A DNA stretch of 64,000 nt from Mumia sp. ZJ1417 (lineage in GTDB: Bacteria; Actinomycetota; Actinomycetes; Propionibacteriales; Nocardioidaceae). This document shows positions 23,448 to 33,641 of this stretch, in pieces. Each line of letters opens with the position of its first letter. Position 1 is the first letter of the stretch. The stretch spans positions 2,046,001 through 2,110,000 of the forward strand of contig NZ_CP059901.1 in NCBI RefSeq assembly GCF_014127285.1, given 5' to 3'. The notes under the pieces were generated by a model. That model was not told where the DNA came from. It was given only the letters and a program-made list of their open reading frames with translations, and ran no database searches. Both the position numbers and the translations under genes were made by a program.

Positions 23448-23848
23448 CCGCGCCGCCGATCGTCCTCTTCGTCTGTGTCCACAACGCCGGACGCTCCCAG
23501 ATGGCCTCGGGCTTCCTCCAGCATCTCGCCGGGGACGCCGTCCAGGTCCTGTCCGCGGGTTCCGAGCCTGCCGACCAGCTCAATCCCGTCGCGGTCGAGG
23601 CCATGCGTGAGGAAGGCATCGACATCACCGCCCACCAGCCGTCACTCCTCTCCCCCGACGACGTCCTTCGCGCCGACGTCGTCATCACGATGGGGTGCGG
23701 CGACACCTGCCCGATCTATCCCGGCAAGCGGTACGAGGACTGGAACCTCGACGACCCGGCCAGCCAGCCACTCGATGTCGTCCGCGGCATCCGGGACGAC
23801 ATCGAACGACGCGTACGCGACCTGATCGCCTCTCTCACGGCTCGCTGA
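23444..23848 (+). CDS. arsC: ArsC, thioredoxin-coupled arsenate reductase (LMW-PTP type)
   Basis: The 134-residue protein carries the P-loop 'FVCVHNAGRSQMASGFLQHL' (catalytic CxxxxxR near residue 11) and the relay cysteines in 'MGCGDTCPIYPGKRYEDWNL'. The three-cysteine arrangement fits the low-molecular-weight phosphatase-type, thioredoxin-linked ArsC. It makes As(V) into As(III) for export by Acr3 or methylation by ArsM. It overlaps acr3. Confidence 0.92.
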   Translation: MTAPPIVLFVCVHNAGRSQMASGFLQHLAGDAVQVLSAGSEPADQLNPVAVEAMREEGIDITAHQPSLLSPDDVLRADVVITMGCGDTCPIYPGKRYEDWNLDDPASQPLDVVRGIRDDIERRVRDLIASLTAR

Positions 23849-23890
23849 CCGCCCGTCTGGGATACGAGAAAAGTCGCATAAACCACGATG

Positions 23891-23923
23891 AAATCTGTCT
23901 TTCGCTGTCCTGGAACCAGATTT
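23891..23923. promoter_or_regulatory. AAATCTG / CAGATTT inverted repeat before the Fic-fusion gene
   Basis: AAATCTG at 23891-23897 and CAGATTT at 23917-23923 are exact inverse copies with 19 bases between them, in the AT-rich gap before the AbiEi-like/Fic gene (start 23989). Two GTCGCA strings flank the pair. A binding site for the gene's own N-terminal DNA-binding domain is possible. Weak alone. Confidence 0.4.
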
Positions 23924-23988
23924 TGTCGCACGCGAGCGGTAAGCTGCGAGGAAACCTGCATCCCGCAGGCCAATCGTGAGGAGTAGTC

Positions 23989-25464
23989 ATGGCGACCGAT
24001 TTTCCCTCGGTGGTCTTCTCGGCCGACAGCGACAAGGACAAGATCTCGCGCGCCCACAAGGCGGGGCGTCTCGTCCAGCTGGGCACGGGGATCTACTCCC
24101 CCGACGTCGACAAGACCACTGAGCAGCTCGTCCGCGAGCATCTCTGGACCATCGTCGCCAAGCGCTTCCCGGGGGCCGTGATCGCCGACCGGTCCGCCCG
24201 TACGAACGGGCTGCCGACCGACGGCTTCCTCTTCGTCGTCCACCCCCGTCGTACGGAGCTGAAGCTGGCCGGTGTCACCGTCGTCCCGCGACAGGGGCCG
24301 TCGGCGATGCCGGGCGACTTCGCGCTCCCCGGAGAGGTGTGGCTCGCCGGGCCCGCTCGCGGCATCCTCGACAACCTCGTCCCGACCCGGCCGGCGAAGG
24401 ATCGCGTGGCGAGGACGCTGACCCGAGCCGAGGTCGAGCTGTGGATCGACGAGATCCTCGCCGGGCGGGGCGAGGAGGCCATCAACAAGCTCCGCGACGA
24501 CGCGCGCGCCCTCGCGCCCTTCCTTGGGCGGCAGCACGAGCTCGACCTCCTCGACAAGCTCGTCGGGGCCGCGATGAACACGCGTCCGACCGACATCCTG
24601 CAGACACCGCAGCTCGTCGCGCGCGCCAAGGGCCAGCCGTACGACCGCCGCCGCGCAGACGTGTTCACCCGGCTCGCAGACTATCTCGACACGCTGGCGC
24701 CGGACAGCGTGCCCGCGCTCCCGGACGACGCCACGCGGCGCACGCTGCTGCCGTTCTACGAGGCCTACTTCTCCAACTACATCGAGGGCACCGAATTCAC
24801 CTTGGACGAGGCGGCGGAGATCGTCTTCGACGACGTCGTCCCCGAGCAGCGCCCGGAGGACGCCCACGACATCCTCGGGACATACGAGCTGACGTCCTCC
24901 GACGAGGTCATGCGCCAGCGGCCGTCGACCGCGGACGAGCTCCTCGACCTGCTGCGGCGCCGGCACGCGATCCTCATGGCCGGTCGGCCGACGATGGCAC
25001 CCGGCACTTTCAAGAAGCGGGCGAACCGTGCAGGTGAGACCTACTTCGTCGCACCCGAGCTCGTCGAGGGCACGTTGAAAGAGGGATTCGACATCGGCGC
25101 ACGGCTGATCAGCCCGTTCGCCCGTGCGGCCTACCTGATGTTCGTCGTGAGCGAGGTGCACCCGTTCGCCGACGGCAACGGGCGCGTCGCCCGCGTCATG
25201 ATGAACGCCGAGCTGGCCGGAGCCGGAGAGGTCCGCATCGTCATCCCGACCGTCTACCGGCTCAACTATCTGTCGGCGCTGAAGGGCGCGACCCACAACG
25301 AGAACTACCCCGGCCTCATTGCTGCGCTGTCGTTCGCGCGTCGTTGGACGGCACGGGTCGACTTCACCGACCGCGCGCGAGCAGAGGCCGATCTCGTACG
25401 GACGAACGCGCTCCGCGACGCGTACACAGCTGAGGAAGCAGGCGTCCGGCTGACTCTTCCGTGA
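23989..25464 (+). CDS. Fic-domain protein with N-terminal AbiEi-like domain
   Basis: This 491-residue protein has two parts. Residues 1-130 ('HKAGRLVQLGTGIYSPDVDK', 'WTIVAKRFPGAVIADRSART') resemble AbiEi-like antitoxin/winged-helix proteins of type IV TA systems. The C-terminal part is a Fic domain with the full catalytic loop 'VHPFADGNGRVARVMMNAEL' (HPFxDGNGRxxR), so AMP transfer should be possible. Upstream of it, 'FSNYIEGTEF' fits the inhibitory (S/T)xxxE(G/N) motif that keeps such Fic proteins off. Shine-Dalgarno GTGAGGAG precedes the ATG at 23989. Confidence 0.82.
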   Translation: MATDFPSVVFSADSDKDKISRAHKAGRLVQLGTGIYSPDVDKTTEQLVREHLWTIVAKRFPGAVIADRSARTNGLPTDGFLFVVHPRRTELKLAGVTVVPRQGPSAMPGDFALPGEVWLAGPARGILDNLVPTRPAKDRVARTLTRAEVELWIDEILAGRGEEAINKLRDDARALAPFLGRQHELDLLDKLVGAAMNTRPTDILQTPQLVARAKGQPYDRRRADVFTRLADYLDTLAPDSVPALPDDATRRTLLPFYEAYFSNYIEGTEFTLDEAAEIVFDDVVPEQRPEDAHDILGTYELTSSDEVMRQRPSTADELLDLLRRRHAILMAGRPTMAPGTFKKRANRAGETYFVAPELVEGTLKEGFDIGARLISPFARAAYLMFVVSEVHPFADGNGRVARVMMNAELAGAGEVRIVIPTVYRLNYLSALKGATHNENYPGLIAALSFARRWTARVDFTDRARAEADLVRTNALRDAYTAEEAGVRLTLP

Positions 25465-25575
25465 GCGGCTCCCCCAACCGGTCACGAATCGAGAAGCACC
25501 GAACCTCGCTCCCCTCCTAGCGTGAAGACATCGTCATCGTCCGTCCGGACGAGACATCCGCTGAAGGAGCACCTC

Positions 25576-26184
25576 ATGACATCGATCGCATCTCTCACGC
25601 TCGAGGCGTCCGACCCCGCGGCCGGCCGCGCCTTCTACGACGCCGCGTTCGGTCTCGGCGAGCTGCTGTCGGTCCGCGAAAGCGACGACCCGACCAGTGG
25701 CTTCCGCGCCTACACGCTGTCGCTCGTCCTCCCCCAGCCGTCGTCGGTCGACAGCTACCTCGACTCCGCGCTCGCGGCCGGGGCCACGGTGCTGAGACCG
25801 GCCGCCAAGAGCATGTGGGGGTACGGCGGTGTCGTGCAGGCACCGGACGGGGCCATCTGGAAAGCTGCGTCACCGTCCAAGAAGGAGAAGGGGCGTCCGG
25901 TACGCGAGATCGACGAGGTCGTCCTTCTGATCGGTGCCACCGACGTCGCCGCCACCAAGCAGTTCTACGTCGACCACGGCCTCGCCGTGGAGCGGAGCTT
26001 CGGGAAGAAGTACGTCGAGTTCAAGGCGCCGGAGGGCCACGTCAAGCTCGGGTTGTACGGCCGCAAGGCGTTGGCGAAGGACGCCGGAGTGCCCGTCGAC
26101 GGCAGCGGATCGCACCGGATCGCCCTCGTGAACGACGCGGGCACGTTCACCGACCCCGACGGCTTCGTGTGGGAGACCGCCTGA
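25576..26184 (+). CDS. VOC (glyoxalase-like) family protein
   Basis: The 202-residue protein has two VOC halves, with 'SLTLEASDPAAGRAFYDAAF' at the start, 'VVQAPDGAIWKAASPSKKEK' in the middle and 'DPDGFVWETA' at the end. It is probably a small-molecule binding or lyase protein of unknown substrate. Start ATG at 25576 follows AAGGAG. A degraded relative lies at 28827-29060, on the far side of the UvrA-like gene. Confidence 0.83.
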   Translation: MTSIASLTLEASDPAAGRAFYDAAFGLGELLSVRESDDPTSGFRAYTLSLVLPQPSSVDSYLDSALAAGATVLRPAAKSMWGYGGVVQAPDGAIWKAASPSKKEKGRPVREIDEVVLLIGATDVAATKQFYVDHGLAVERSFGKKYVEFKAPEGHVKLGLYGRKALAKDAGVPVDGSGSHRIALVNDAGTFTDPDGFVWETA

Positions 26185-26352
26185 AGCCTGCGGATGGTCG
26201 TCACGCGGGCGGGCAAAACTCTTGACCGCGCCGCGGTTCGCAGACGTAGATGCCGAACTGCGTGAACATCCGGTGCTTTCGGCCCGCCTGCGGTGGCGCG
26301 CTTCGACCCTTCAACTCGTCGGCGAACGTCTGACGACGCCCCCGTCGCAGCG

Positions 26353-28740
<2,388 letters not shown>

Positions 28741-28826
28741 CGTCTCTCCATGCAGTCAGCGGGGCGGCGTCCTCGGTCCACCCTAGGGGCCAATCCGGTC
28801 ACCGTCTGTCACACGCAAGCGACCTT

Positions 28827-29060
28827 CTAGATCGTGCCGTCCGGGGCCTCGAAGACCGTGGAGAATCCGCCGAAGAAGCCCTTCTTAGCGGGCTTGAGCA
28901 TCCGTGCGCCGCCCCGTACGGCCGACTCGGCGCCCACGTCTGCCGCCAGCTCGGCAACAGGCGCGGACGAGAAGACCGCCGTGTAGAAGTCGTGCGCGGT
29001 ACGGACGTCGGAGACCCCGAGTGTCGTGTGATCGAGCGCGAGCGTCGCTGTGTCGGCCAT
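28827..29060 (-). pseudogene. Truncated VOC-family gene, stop codon in place of a conserved Trp
   Basis: The reading frame gives 'MADTATLALDHTTLGVSDVR' then 'TAHDFYTAVFSSAP', jumps after a short stretch to 'RMLKPAKKGFFGGFSTVFEA' then 'PDGTI', and ends at TAG. Intact VOC proteins continue 'DGTIWKVA'; here the following codons still read 'KVA', so TAG most likely replaced TGG. The middle of the fold is also missing. It is only 77 codons and ends one base from the stop of the next gene at 29062. Confidence 0.68.
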
Positions 29061-29061
29061 G

Positions 29062-29469
29062 TCAGCTCTGGTTGATGCGAAGGAGGTTGCCGGTCGGGTC
29101 GCGGAAGGCACAGTCACGGACCCCGTACGGCTGGTCGGTCGGCTCCTGCACGACATCGGCGCCGCTGGCCACGAGCTTCTCGAAGAGTCCGTCGAGGTCG
29201 TCGGTAGCCAGCGCGAGCGAGCCGTACGAGCCCTTGGCGATCAGCTCGAGGATCACGCGACGCTCCTCGTCGGTGATGCCGGGGTCGGCGGCCGGCGGAT
29301 GGAGGACGATCGAGGTCTCGGGCTGGTTCGGAGGACCGACCGTGAGCCAGCGCATCCCCTCGTAGCCGACGTCGTTGCGGACCTCGAACCCCAGCGTGTC
29401 GCGGTAGAAGTCGAGAGCGGCGTCGGCGTCGGTGTGCGGCAGGAACGCGTAGTGGATGGTGATGTTCAT
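29062..29469 (-). CDS. VOC (glyoxalase-like) family protein
   Basis: This 135-residue protein has 'HYAFLPHTDADAALDFYRDT' then 'LGFEVRNDVGYEGMRW', and ends 'YGVRDCAFRDPTGNLLRINQ', the complete single-domain VOC pattern with metal-ligand positions preserved. Substrate unknown. Its ATG overlaps the stop of the AraC gene, so it is expressed with that regulator and is its probable target. Confidence 0.86.
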   Translation of the reverse strand: MNITIHYAFLPHTDADAALDFYRDTLGFEVRNDVGYEGMRWLTVGPPNQPETSIVLHPPAADPGITDEERRVILELIAKGSYGSLALATDDLDGLFEKLVASGADVVQEPTDQPYGVRDCAFRDPTGNLLRINQS

Positions 29470-29936
29470 GAGGACGACGCTAGTGGCGTCCCGGGCCCAC
29501 GTGCTTCTCGATTCCTGATCGGCCTCGTCACCTGCCGGGTGTGGCAGGACGGCATCTCGTCGGTGGTCTCAGTCTCCGCCGACGCGTTCGCAGCCTCGGC
29601 GCGATAGGTGCTCGGGGGGACGCCGACCAGCTCGGTGAACCGCGTGCTGAAGGTGCCGAGGGACGAGCAGCCGACCTCGAAGCAGACGTCGGTGACGCTC
29701 ATGTCGCCGCGCCGCAGCAGCGCCATCGCCCGCTCGATCCGGCGGGTCATCAGGTAGGAGTACGGCGACTCGCCGTAGGCCGCTCGGAACTGGCGGCTGA
29801 GATGACCGGCCGACATGTTGACGCCGCGAGCGAGCGCCTCGACGTCCAAAGGCAGGGCGTACTCACGGTCGATCCGGTCGCGGACACGGCGCAGCTGCGC
29901 GAGGTCGCGCAGACGCTGCTCCTCGGCAGTAGTCAC
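29466..29936 (-). CDS. AraC-family transcriptional regulator
   Basis: The 156-residue protein is essentially the AraC DNA-binding domain: 'DVEALARGVNMSAGHLSRQF' then 'RAAYGESPYSYL' (first HTH), followed by 'MSVTDVCFEVGCSSLGTFST' then 'RFTELVGVPPSTYR' (second HTH). There is no separate sensor domain, so input may come from the overlapping VOC partner. The tail after about residue 120 is low complexity. It overlaps the VOC gene by four bases. Confidence 0.86.
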   Translation of the reverse strand: MTTAEEQRLRDLAQLRRVRDRIDREYALPLDVEALARGVNMSAGHLSRQFRAAYGESPYSYLMTRRIERAMALLRRGDMSVTDVCFEVGCSSLGTFSTRFTELVGVPPSTYRAEAANASAETETTDEMPSCHTRQVTRPIRNREARGPGTPLASSS

Positions 29937-29976
29937 CTGCCGATCGTGCCATGGGGAACGAAGGGTTGTCGCGGCA

Positions 29977-29991
29977 TATCGATTAACGATA
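29977..29991. promoter_or_regulatory. TATCG-N5-CGATA dyad before the DUF2975/XRE pair
   Basis: TATCGATTAACGATA is a perfect repeat (arms TATCG/CGATA, 5-base spacer) 33 bases before the DUF2975 start, in a short AT-rich promoter. DUF2975 genes are commonly followed by a small XRE regulator, as here, so autoregulation by that protein is the likely reading. Confidence 0.65.
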
Positions 29992-30023
29992 GATTCAGAT
30001 CATCATTCGATAGGAGGTGCGCC

Positions 30024-30512
30024 ATGGGGAAGCTCACCGTTCTCGCCCTGCGCGTCGTGCTCGTCCTCGGCCTGCTCGGCTCGTTGTTCGTCCAGGTCGT
30101 CATGGTGCCGCTGCTCGCGGTCGACCTGAACGAGGCGCCGACTGCCGTACGGTTGCCCGTCGTCGTGGTCGTGCTCCTCGGGATCGTCACCACGCAGGTC
30201 GTCATGGTCTGCGTGTGGCGGCTCCTCACGATGGTGGGTCGCGGCACGGTGTTCTCGCCCGCGTCCTTCCGCTACGTCGACGTGATCGTCGGCGCGGTCG
30301 CCGTCGCGTCGCTGCTCACTTTCGCGCTCGGCGTCGTCCTCGCTCCCGGCGAAGCGGTCGCACCCGGGATCGTCCTCCTCGTCGGCGGTGTCGGTCTCAT
30401 GGTCGCCGGCGTCGCGCTGCTCGTCCTGGTCCTGCGGACTCTGCTCGCTCAGGCGGTGGCCCGTGACGCCGAGGCGACGCATCTGCAGTCCGAGCTCGAC
30501 GAGGTGATCTGA
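30024..30512 (+). CDS. DUF2975 membrane protein
   Basis: This 162-residue protein has four hydrophobic segments (about residues 7-30, 43-65, 88-108 and 118-142), with a short acidic tail, the usual DUF2975 arrangement (YoaS-like). The 'RYVDVIVGAV' segment is typical. GGAGG precedes the ATG. Function unknown. It overlaps the next small XRE gene by one base (TGATG), a conserved two-gene arrangement. Confidence 0.85.
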   Translation: MGKLTVLALRVVLVLGLLGSLFVQVVMVPLLAVDLNEAPTAVRLPVVVVVLLGIVTTQVVMVCVWRLLTMVGRGTVFSPASFRYVDVIVGAVAVASLLTFALGVVLAPGEAVAPGIVLLVGGVGLMVAGVALLVLVLRTLLAQAVARDAEATHLQSELDEVI

Positions 30513-30763
30513 TGCCGATCGTCGTCGACATCGACGTGATGCTCGCCAGGCGCAAGATGTCCGTGGGCGCGCTGGCCGACCGCGTCGGCATCACCCCGGC
30601 GAACCTTGCCGTGCTCAAGAACGGCCGCGCCAAGGCCGTACGGTTCACGACCCTCGAGGCGCTGTGCGAGGTGCTCGAGTGCCAGCCCGGTGACCTCCTG
30701 CGATGGGAGCCCGAACCCGCGGGTGCGGATGCGGTGAGGGCCCCGACCGACGGCGCTGCCTGA
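30512..30763 (+). CDS. Small XRE-family (YozG-like) transcriptional regulator
   Basis: The 83-residue protein is one helix-turn-helix ('MSVGALADRVGITPANLAVL' then 'KNGRAKAVRFTTLEALCEVL') with 'CQPGDLLRWEP' at the end, the YozG/Cro-CI form that accompanies DUF2975 genes. It likely binds the TATCG-N5-CGATA dyad upstream of the pair. Translation is coupled through the TGATG overlap. Confidence 0.87.
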   Translation: MPIVVDIDVMLARRKMSVGALADRVGITPANLAVLKNGRAKAVRFTTLEALCEVLECQPGDLLRWEPEPAGADAVRAPTDGAA

Positions 30764-30842
30764 TCTGGGCTGCGCGATCTGGTCAGCCGACCGCGAACCC
30801 GCGCGTTAGCCTCCTGACACCCGACACACCCAGGAGGCCCCG

Positions 30843-31598
30843 ATGTCAGAGCTCGACGGCAAGCGCATCTTCGTGACCGGCTCGGCGAGGGGTATCGGGC
30901 GTGCCATCGCCGCCCTCGCCATCGCCGAGGGGGCTCATGTCGTCATCAGCGATGTGGACGCCGACGCCGCCGAGGCGACGCGTGCCGAGCTCGGCGCAGC
31001 GGGAACCGCGAACTGCGACGTCTCTGACGAAGCCGCGGTCCAGGCGGCGATCGCGGCAGCGGTGGAGATCCTGGGCGGGCTCGACATCCTCGTGAACAAC
31101 GCCGGCATCGAAGTCTCGAGCCCGCTGGTCGAGCAGTCCACGGAGAGCTTCGACAAGATCTTCGCCATCAACGTCCGCGGCCCGTTCGTCGCGATGAAGG
31201 CGGCAACCCCACACCTCATCGAGTCCGGCGGCAACATCGTCAACATCTCCTCGATCGCCGGTCTCGGAGGCAGCCCGTTGCTCGGGTCGTACTGCGCGAC
31301 CAAGGCCGCGTTGATCCAGATGACGCGCGTCGCGGCGGTCGAGCTCCGCGCCTCCGGCGTCCGCGTCAACGCCGTGTGCCCGGGATTCGCCGACACCAGC
31401 ATGGTCGACCGGCTCCGACCTGACTTCGAGGGCGCGACGCAGGTGCCGTTCGGTGACCTGGTCGCCGCGAAGCAGGGGCGCCTCGGCACACCGGAGGACA
31501 TCGCCGAAGTCGCCTGCTTCTTGGCGTCGGATCGCGCGACGTGGGTGACCGGGAGCAGCTACGTCCTCGACGGCGGCCTCATGGCAAGCCTCGTCTGA
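30843..31598 (+). CDS. Short-chain dehydrogenase/reductase
   Basis: The 251-residue protein is a classical SDR: 'FVTGSARGIGRAIAALAIAE' (NAD(P) loop), 'LVNNAGIE', catalytic Ser in 'NISSIAG', 'YCATK' (Tyr and Lys), and 'TWVTGSSYVLDGGL' near the end. An acidic residue in 'ISDVDAD' after strand 2 favours NAD(H). Substrate unknown. AGGAGG precedes the ATG. Its 3' end overlaps the convergent phosphatase gene by 20 bases. Confidence 0.9.
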   Translation: MSELDGKRIFVTGSARGIGRAIAALAIAEGAHVVISDVDADAAEATRAELGAAGTANCDVSDEAAVQAAIAAAVEILGGLDILVNNAGIEVSSPLVEQSTESFDKIFAINVRGPFVAMKAATPHLIESGGNIVNISSIAGLGGSPLLGSYCATKAALIQMTRVAAVELRASGVRVNAVCPGFADTSMVDRLRPDFEGATQVPFGDLVAAKQGRLGTPEDIAEVACFLASDRATWVTGSSYVLDGGLMASLV

Positions 31599-32016
31599 CG
31601 CGGCGGACGAAGCGCCGCTGCCACGGCGTCTCGACGGCTCGAGGGTGGTAGTGCGCCCGGATCCATGCCACCGCGGCATCCGGCTCCATCCCGTCCAGCA
31701 CGCACAGCACGGCGAGGGCCGTGCCCGTACGACCGATGCCGCCGCCGCAGCCGATCTCGACGCGCGCGTCCGGAGCGCGGTCGTACGCCTCACGCAGCGT
31801 CGACGTCGCCTCGTCAGGATCGGACGGCACCCAGAAGTCACGCCACAGGATCCAGCGCTGCTCCCATGGCCGCGCGGAAGGTCGCTTGCCGGTGAGATGG
31901 ACGGCGAGCGTCGGCTCGTCACCGGGTTCGCGTGCTGCCCGCAGGCCGCGACCCCGTACGAGGCGGCCGGACGGCAGCCCCACGACTCCGGCGGTCTCGG
32001 TGTCCCAGGTCGTCAC
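31579..32016 (-). CDS. Protein-tyrosine phosphatase-like protein
   Basis: The 145-residue protein has a P-loop-like 'EIGCGGGIGRTGTALAVL' (Cys-x5-Arg-Thr) and an upstream 'WRDFWVPSD' that could supply the general-acid Asp. The usual His before the Cys is replaced by Gly. This fits the dual-specificity/Tyr-phosphatase family; the substrate may be a protein or small phosphoester. Convergent with the SDR gene and divergent from nothing nearby. Confidence 0.75.
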   Translation of the reverse strand: MTTWDTETAGVVGLPSGRLVRGRGLRAAREPGDEPTLAVHLTGKRPSARPWEQRWILWRDFWVPSDPDEATSTLREAYDRAPDARVEIGCGGGIGRTGTALAVLCVLDGMEPDAAVAWIRAHYHPRAVETPWQRRFVRRVRRGLP

Positions 32017-32025
32017 TCCCCTGTT

Positions 32026-32283
32026 CTACCGCCTCGTCCGTTCAGCCCGCGGTCGCGAGGAGCCAGTCGGCAGCGACAGCCGGTACGAGGTGAGCAACGG
32101 GAACAGCACGTGCCCGTACGCGTGCGCCCGTACGACGGTGACCGCTCCGACGAAGTAGAGGCTCAGACACGTCGCCGTGGCGAGGTTGTCGACGATGAAT
32201 GCCCGGCGGGTCAGCACGCCGACACCGGAGAAGGCGGTCCACGCGGCAGCGACGATGACGACGACGGTCGGCACGGTGCTCAT
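32026..32283 (-). CDS. Small membrane protein of unknown function
   Basis: The 85-residue protein has two hydrophobic segments (about residues 4-22 and 37-55) and a basic tail rich in Arg. The start ATG at 32283 follows GAGGA. No family recognised. It lies nine bases after the phosphatase gene on the same strand in the upstream position, so it is likely expressed with it. Longer frames crossing the same bases to the right are shadows. Confidence 0.55.
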   Translation of the reverse strand: MSTVPTVVVIVAAAWTAFSGVGVLTRRAFIVDNLATATCLSLYFVGAVTVVRAHAYGHVLFPLLTSYRLSLPTGSSRPRAERTRR

Positions 32284-32315
32284 GGCGAGTCCTCTCGCAC
32301 GGAAGCGAGCGACCA

Positions 32316-32650
32316 GTGACGGACCGGGACCGGCTCGGAGCAGACGACAGGTGGCTCGAGGACGCGTTCGAGGCGCAGCGCCCGAGGCTGCGCGCCGTCG
32401 CGTTCCGCATGCTCGGGTCGCGCGGCGCGGCGCTGCGGCGGTCTCCTCGCAGGCGGTCACGACCAGTCGGCTTCTGCCGTTCGTGCACCACGTCCTCGTC
32501 AACGGAGCCGCCGGCGTGATCGTGGTCCCGCGTCGCGAGGCGCAGGTCGTCATGGCGTTCACGGTCACCGACAGGAAGATCGTCGCGATCGACGTGCTCT
32601 CTGGTCCCGAGCGACTCGCGCGCCTCGACCTCAGCGGGGTCCTCGACTGA
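32316..32650 (+). pseudogene. SigJ-like (ECF41-type) sigma factor remnant
   Basis: The first frame gives 'DDRWLEDAFEAQRPRLRAVA' then 'FRMLGSRG', the start of a SigJ-type sigma factor. A different frame then provides 'LVNGAAGVIVVPRREAQVVM' and 'AFTVTDRKIVAIDVLSGPER' then 'LARLDLSGVL', the far C-terminal SnoaL-like extension, ending at 32650. Roughly 190 residues between them, including sigma regions 2 and 4, are gone, so the gene cannot work. Confidence 0.75.
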
Positions 32651-32720
32651 GCCTGGCACTCTGCGCCCGTCCTCGTTACGGTGGCGGAGTCCCCCTCCCC
32701 GGTCACGAGGAGTGACGACC

Positions 32721-33641
32721 ATGCACCCACGAAAGCTCGTACTCGCCCTTGCCGCCGTGCTCGCCACCGCAGTGCTCGCCCCACCTCCTGCCACCGCGCA
32801 GGCCTTTCCTGACCGCCTCGAGCTCCCCGACGGCTTCCTGCCCGAAGGCATCGCACTCGGTCCCGGACCGACCGCGTGGTTCGGGTCACGTGCCGATGGA
32901 GACATCTACGAGGTCGACCTCCGTACAGGCGCCGGGGAGATCATCAGCCAAGGTCCCGGGACGCCGTCGGTCGGGATGAAGTCCGACCGGCACAAGCGGC
33001 TCTTCGTCGCCGGAGGGCCGGCGGGTGACGGCCGCGTCGTCAGCTCCCGTACGGGCGAGATCATCGCCTCGTACACGTTCACCAGGGCGGCCTCGTTCGT
33101 CAACGACGTCGTCCTCACCAAGCGCAAGGCGTGGTTCACCGACTCGTCGCAGCCTCAGCTGTACGGCGTGCCGCTGCGCCGCAACGGACGTCCGGGCGAT
33201 CCGTCCGACGTGGTGACGCTGCCGCTGTCGGGCGACTGGGTCCAGGGCACGGGCTTCGCCGCGAACGGGATCACGCAGACGCCCGACCGCAAGGCGCTCC
33301 TGGTGGTGAATTCGACGCTCGGCGAGCTTCACCGCGTGAACAAGCGCACCGGCAAGACCCGCAAGGTCGACCTCGGCGACACGTCACTCGTCAACGGCGA
33401 CGGGATGCTGCTGAAGGGGCGCACCCTGTACGTCGTCCAGAACCGGCTCAACCAGATCGCCGTCCTCACGCTGGACCGCAAGGGACGGAGCGGTCGCCTC
33501 GTGAAGGTGATCACCGATCTGGACTTCGACGTGCCGACCACGGTGGCCTCGTTCGGGCGCTGGCTCTATCTGCCGAACGCCAGGTTCACGACGCCGCCGA
33601 CGCCGGACACTCCGTACTGGGTGACACGCGTCAAGCGCTGA
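32721..33641 (+). CDS. Secreted SMP-30/gluconolactonase-like beta-propeller protein
   Basis: The 306-residue protein has a signal peptide ('MHPRKLVLALAAVLATAVLA' then 'PPPATAQA') and a series of propeller blades with 'LPEGIALGPGPTAWFGSRAD', 'ANGITQTPDRKALLVVNST' and 'FDVPTTVASFGRWLYLPNAR'. It is likely an exported sugar-lactone or other esterase, or a binding protein; metal ligands were not assigned. ATG at 32721 with GAGGAG eight bases before is preferred over a GTG nine bases upstream. Confidence 0.78.
   Translation: MHPRKLVLALAAVLATAVLAPPPATAQAFPDRLELPDGFLPEGIALGPGPTAWFGSRADGDIYEVDLRTGAGEIISQGPGTPSVGMKSDRHKRLFVAGGPAGDGRVVSSRTGEIIASYTFTRAASFVNDVVLTKRKAWFTDSSQPQLYGVPLRRNGRPGDPSDVVTLPLSGDWVQGTGFAANGITQTPDRKALLVVNSTLGELHRVNKRTGKTRKVDLGDTSLVNGDGMLLKGRTLYVVQNRLNQIAVLTLDRKGRSGRLVKVITDLDFDVPTTVASFGRWLYLPNARFTTPPTPDTPYWVTRVKR

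Noticed and set aside
23716-25485. Minus-strand open frame of 589 codons
   Set aside because: Opposite the AbiEi-like/Fic gene, which has a clear Fic motif; no domain in this frame. Shadow.
32042-32905. Minus-strand open frame of 287 codons
   Set aside because: Crosses the SigJ remnant and the secreted propeller gene without any domain; only the short membrane gene at 32026-32283 in another frame is supported.
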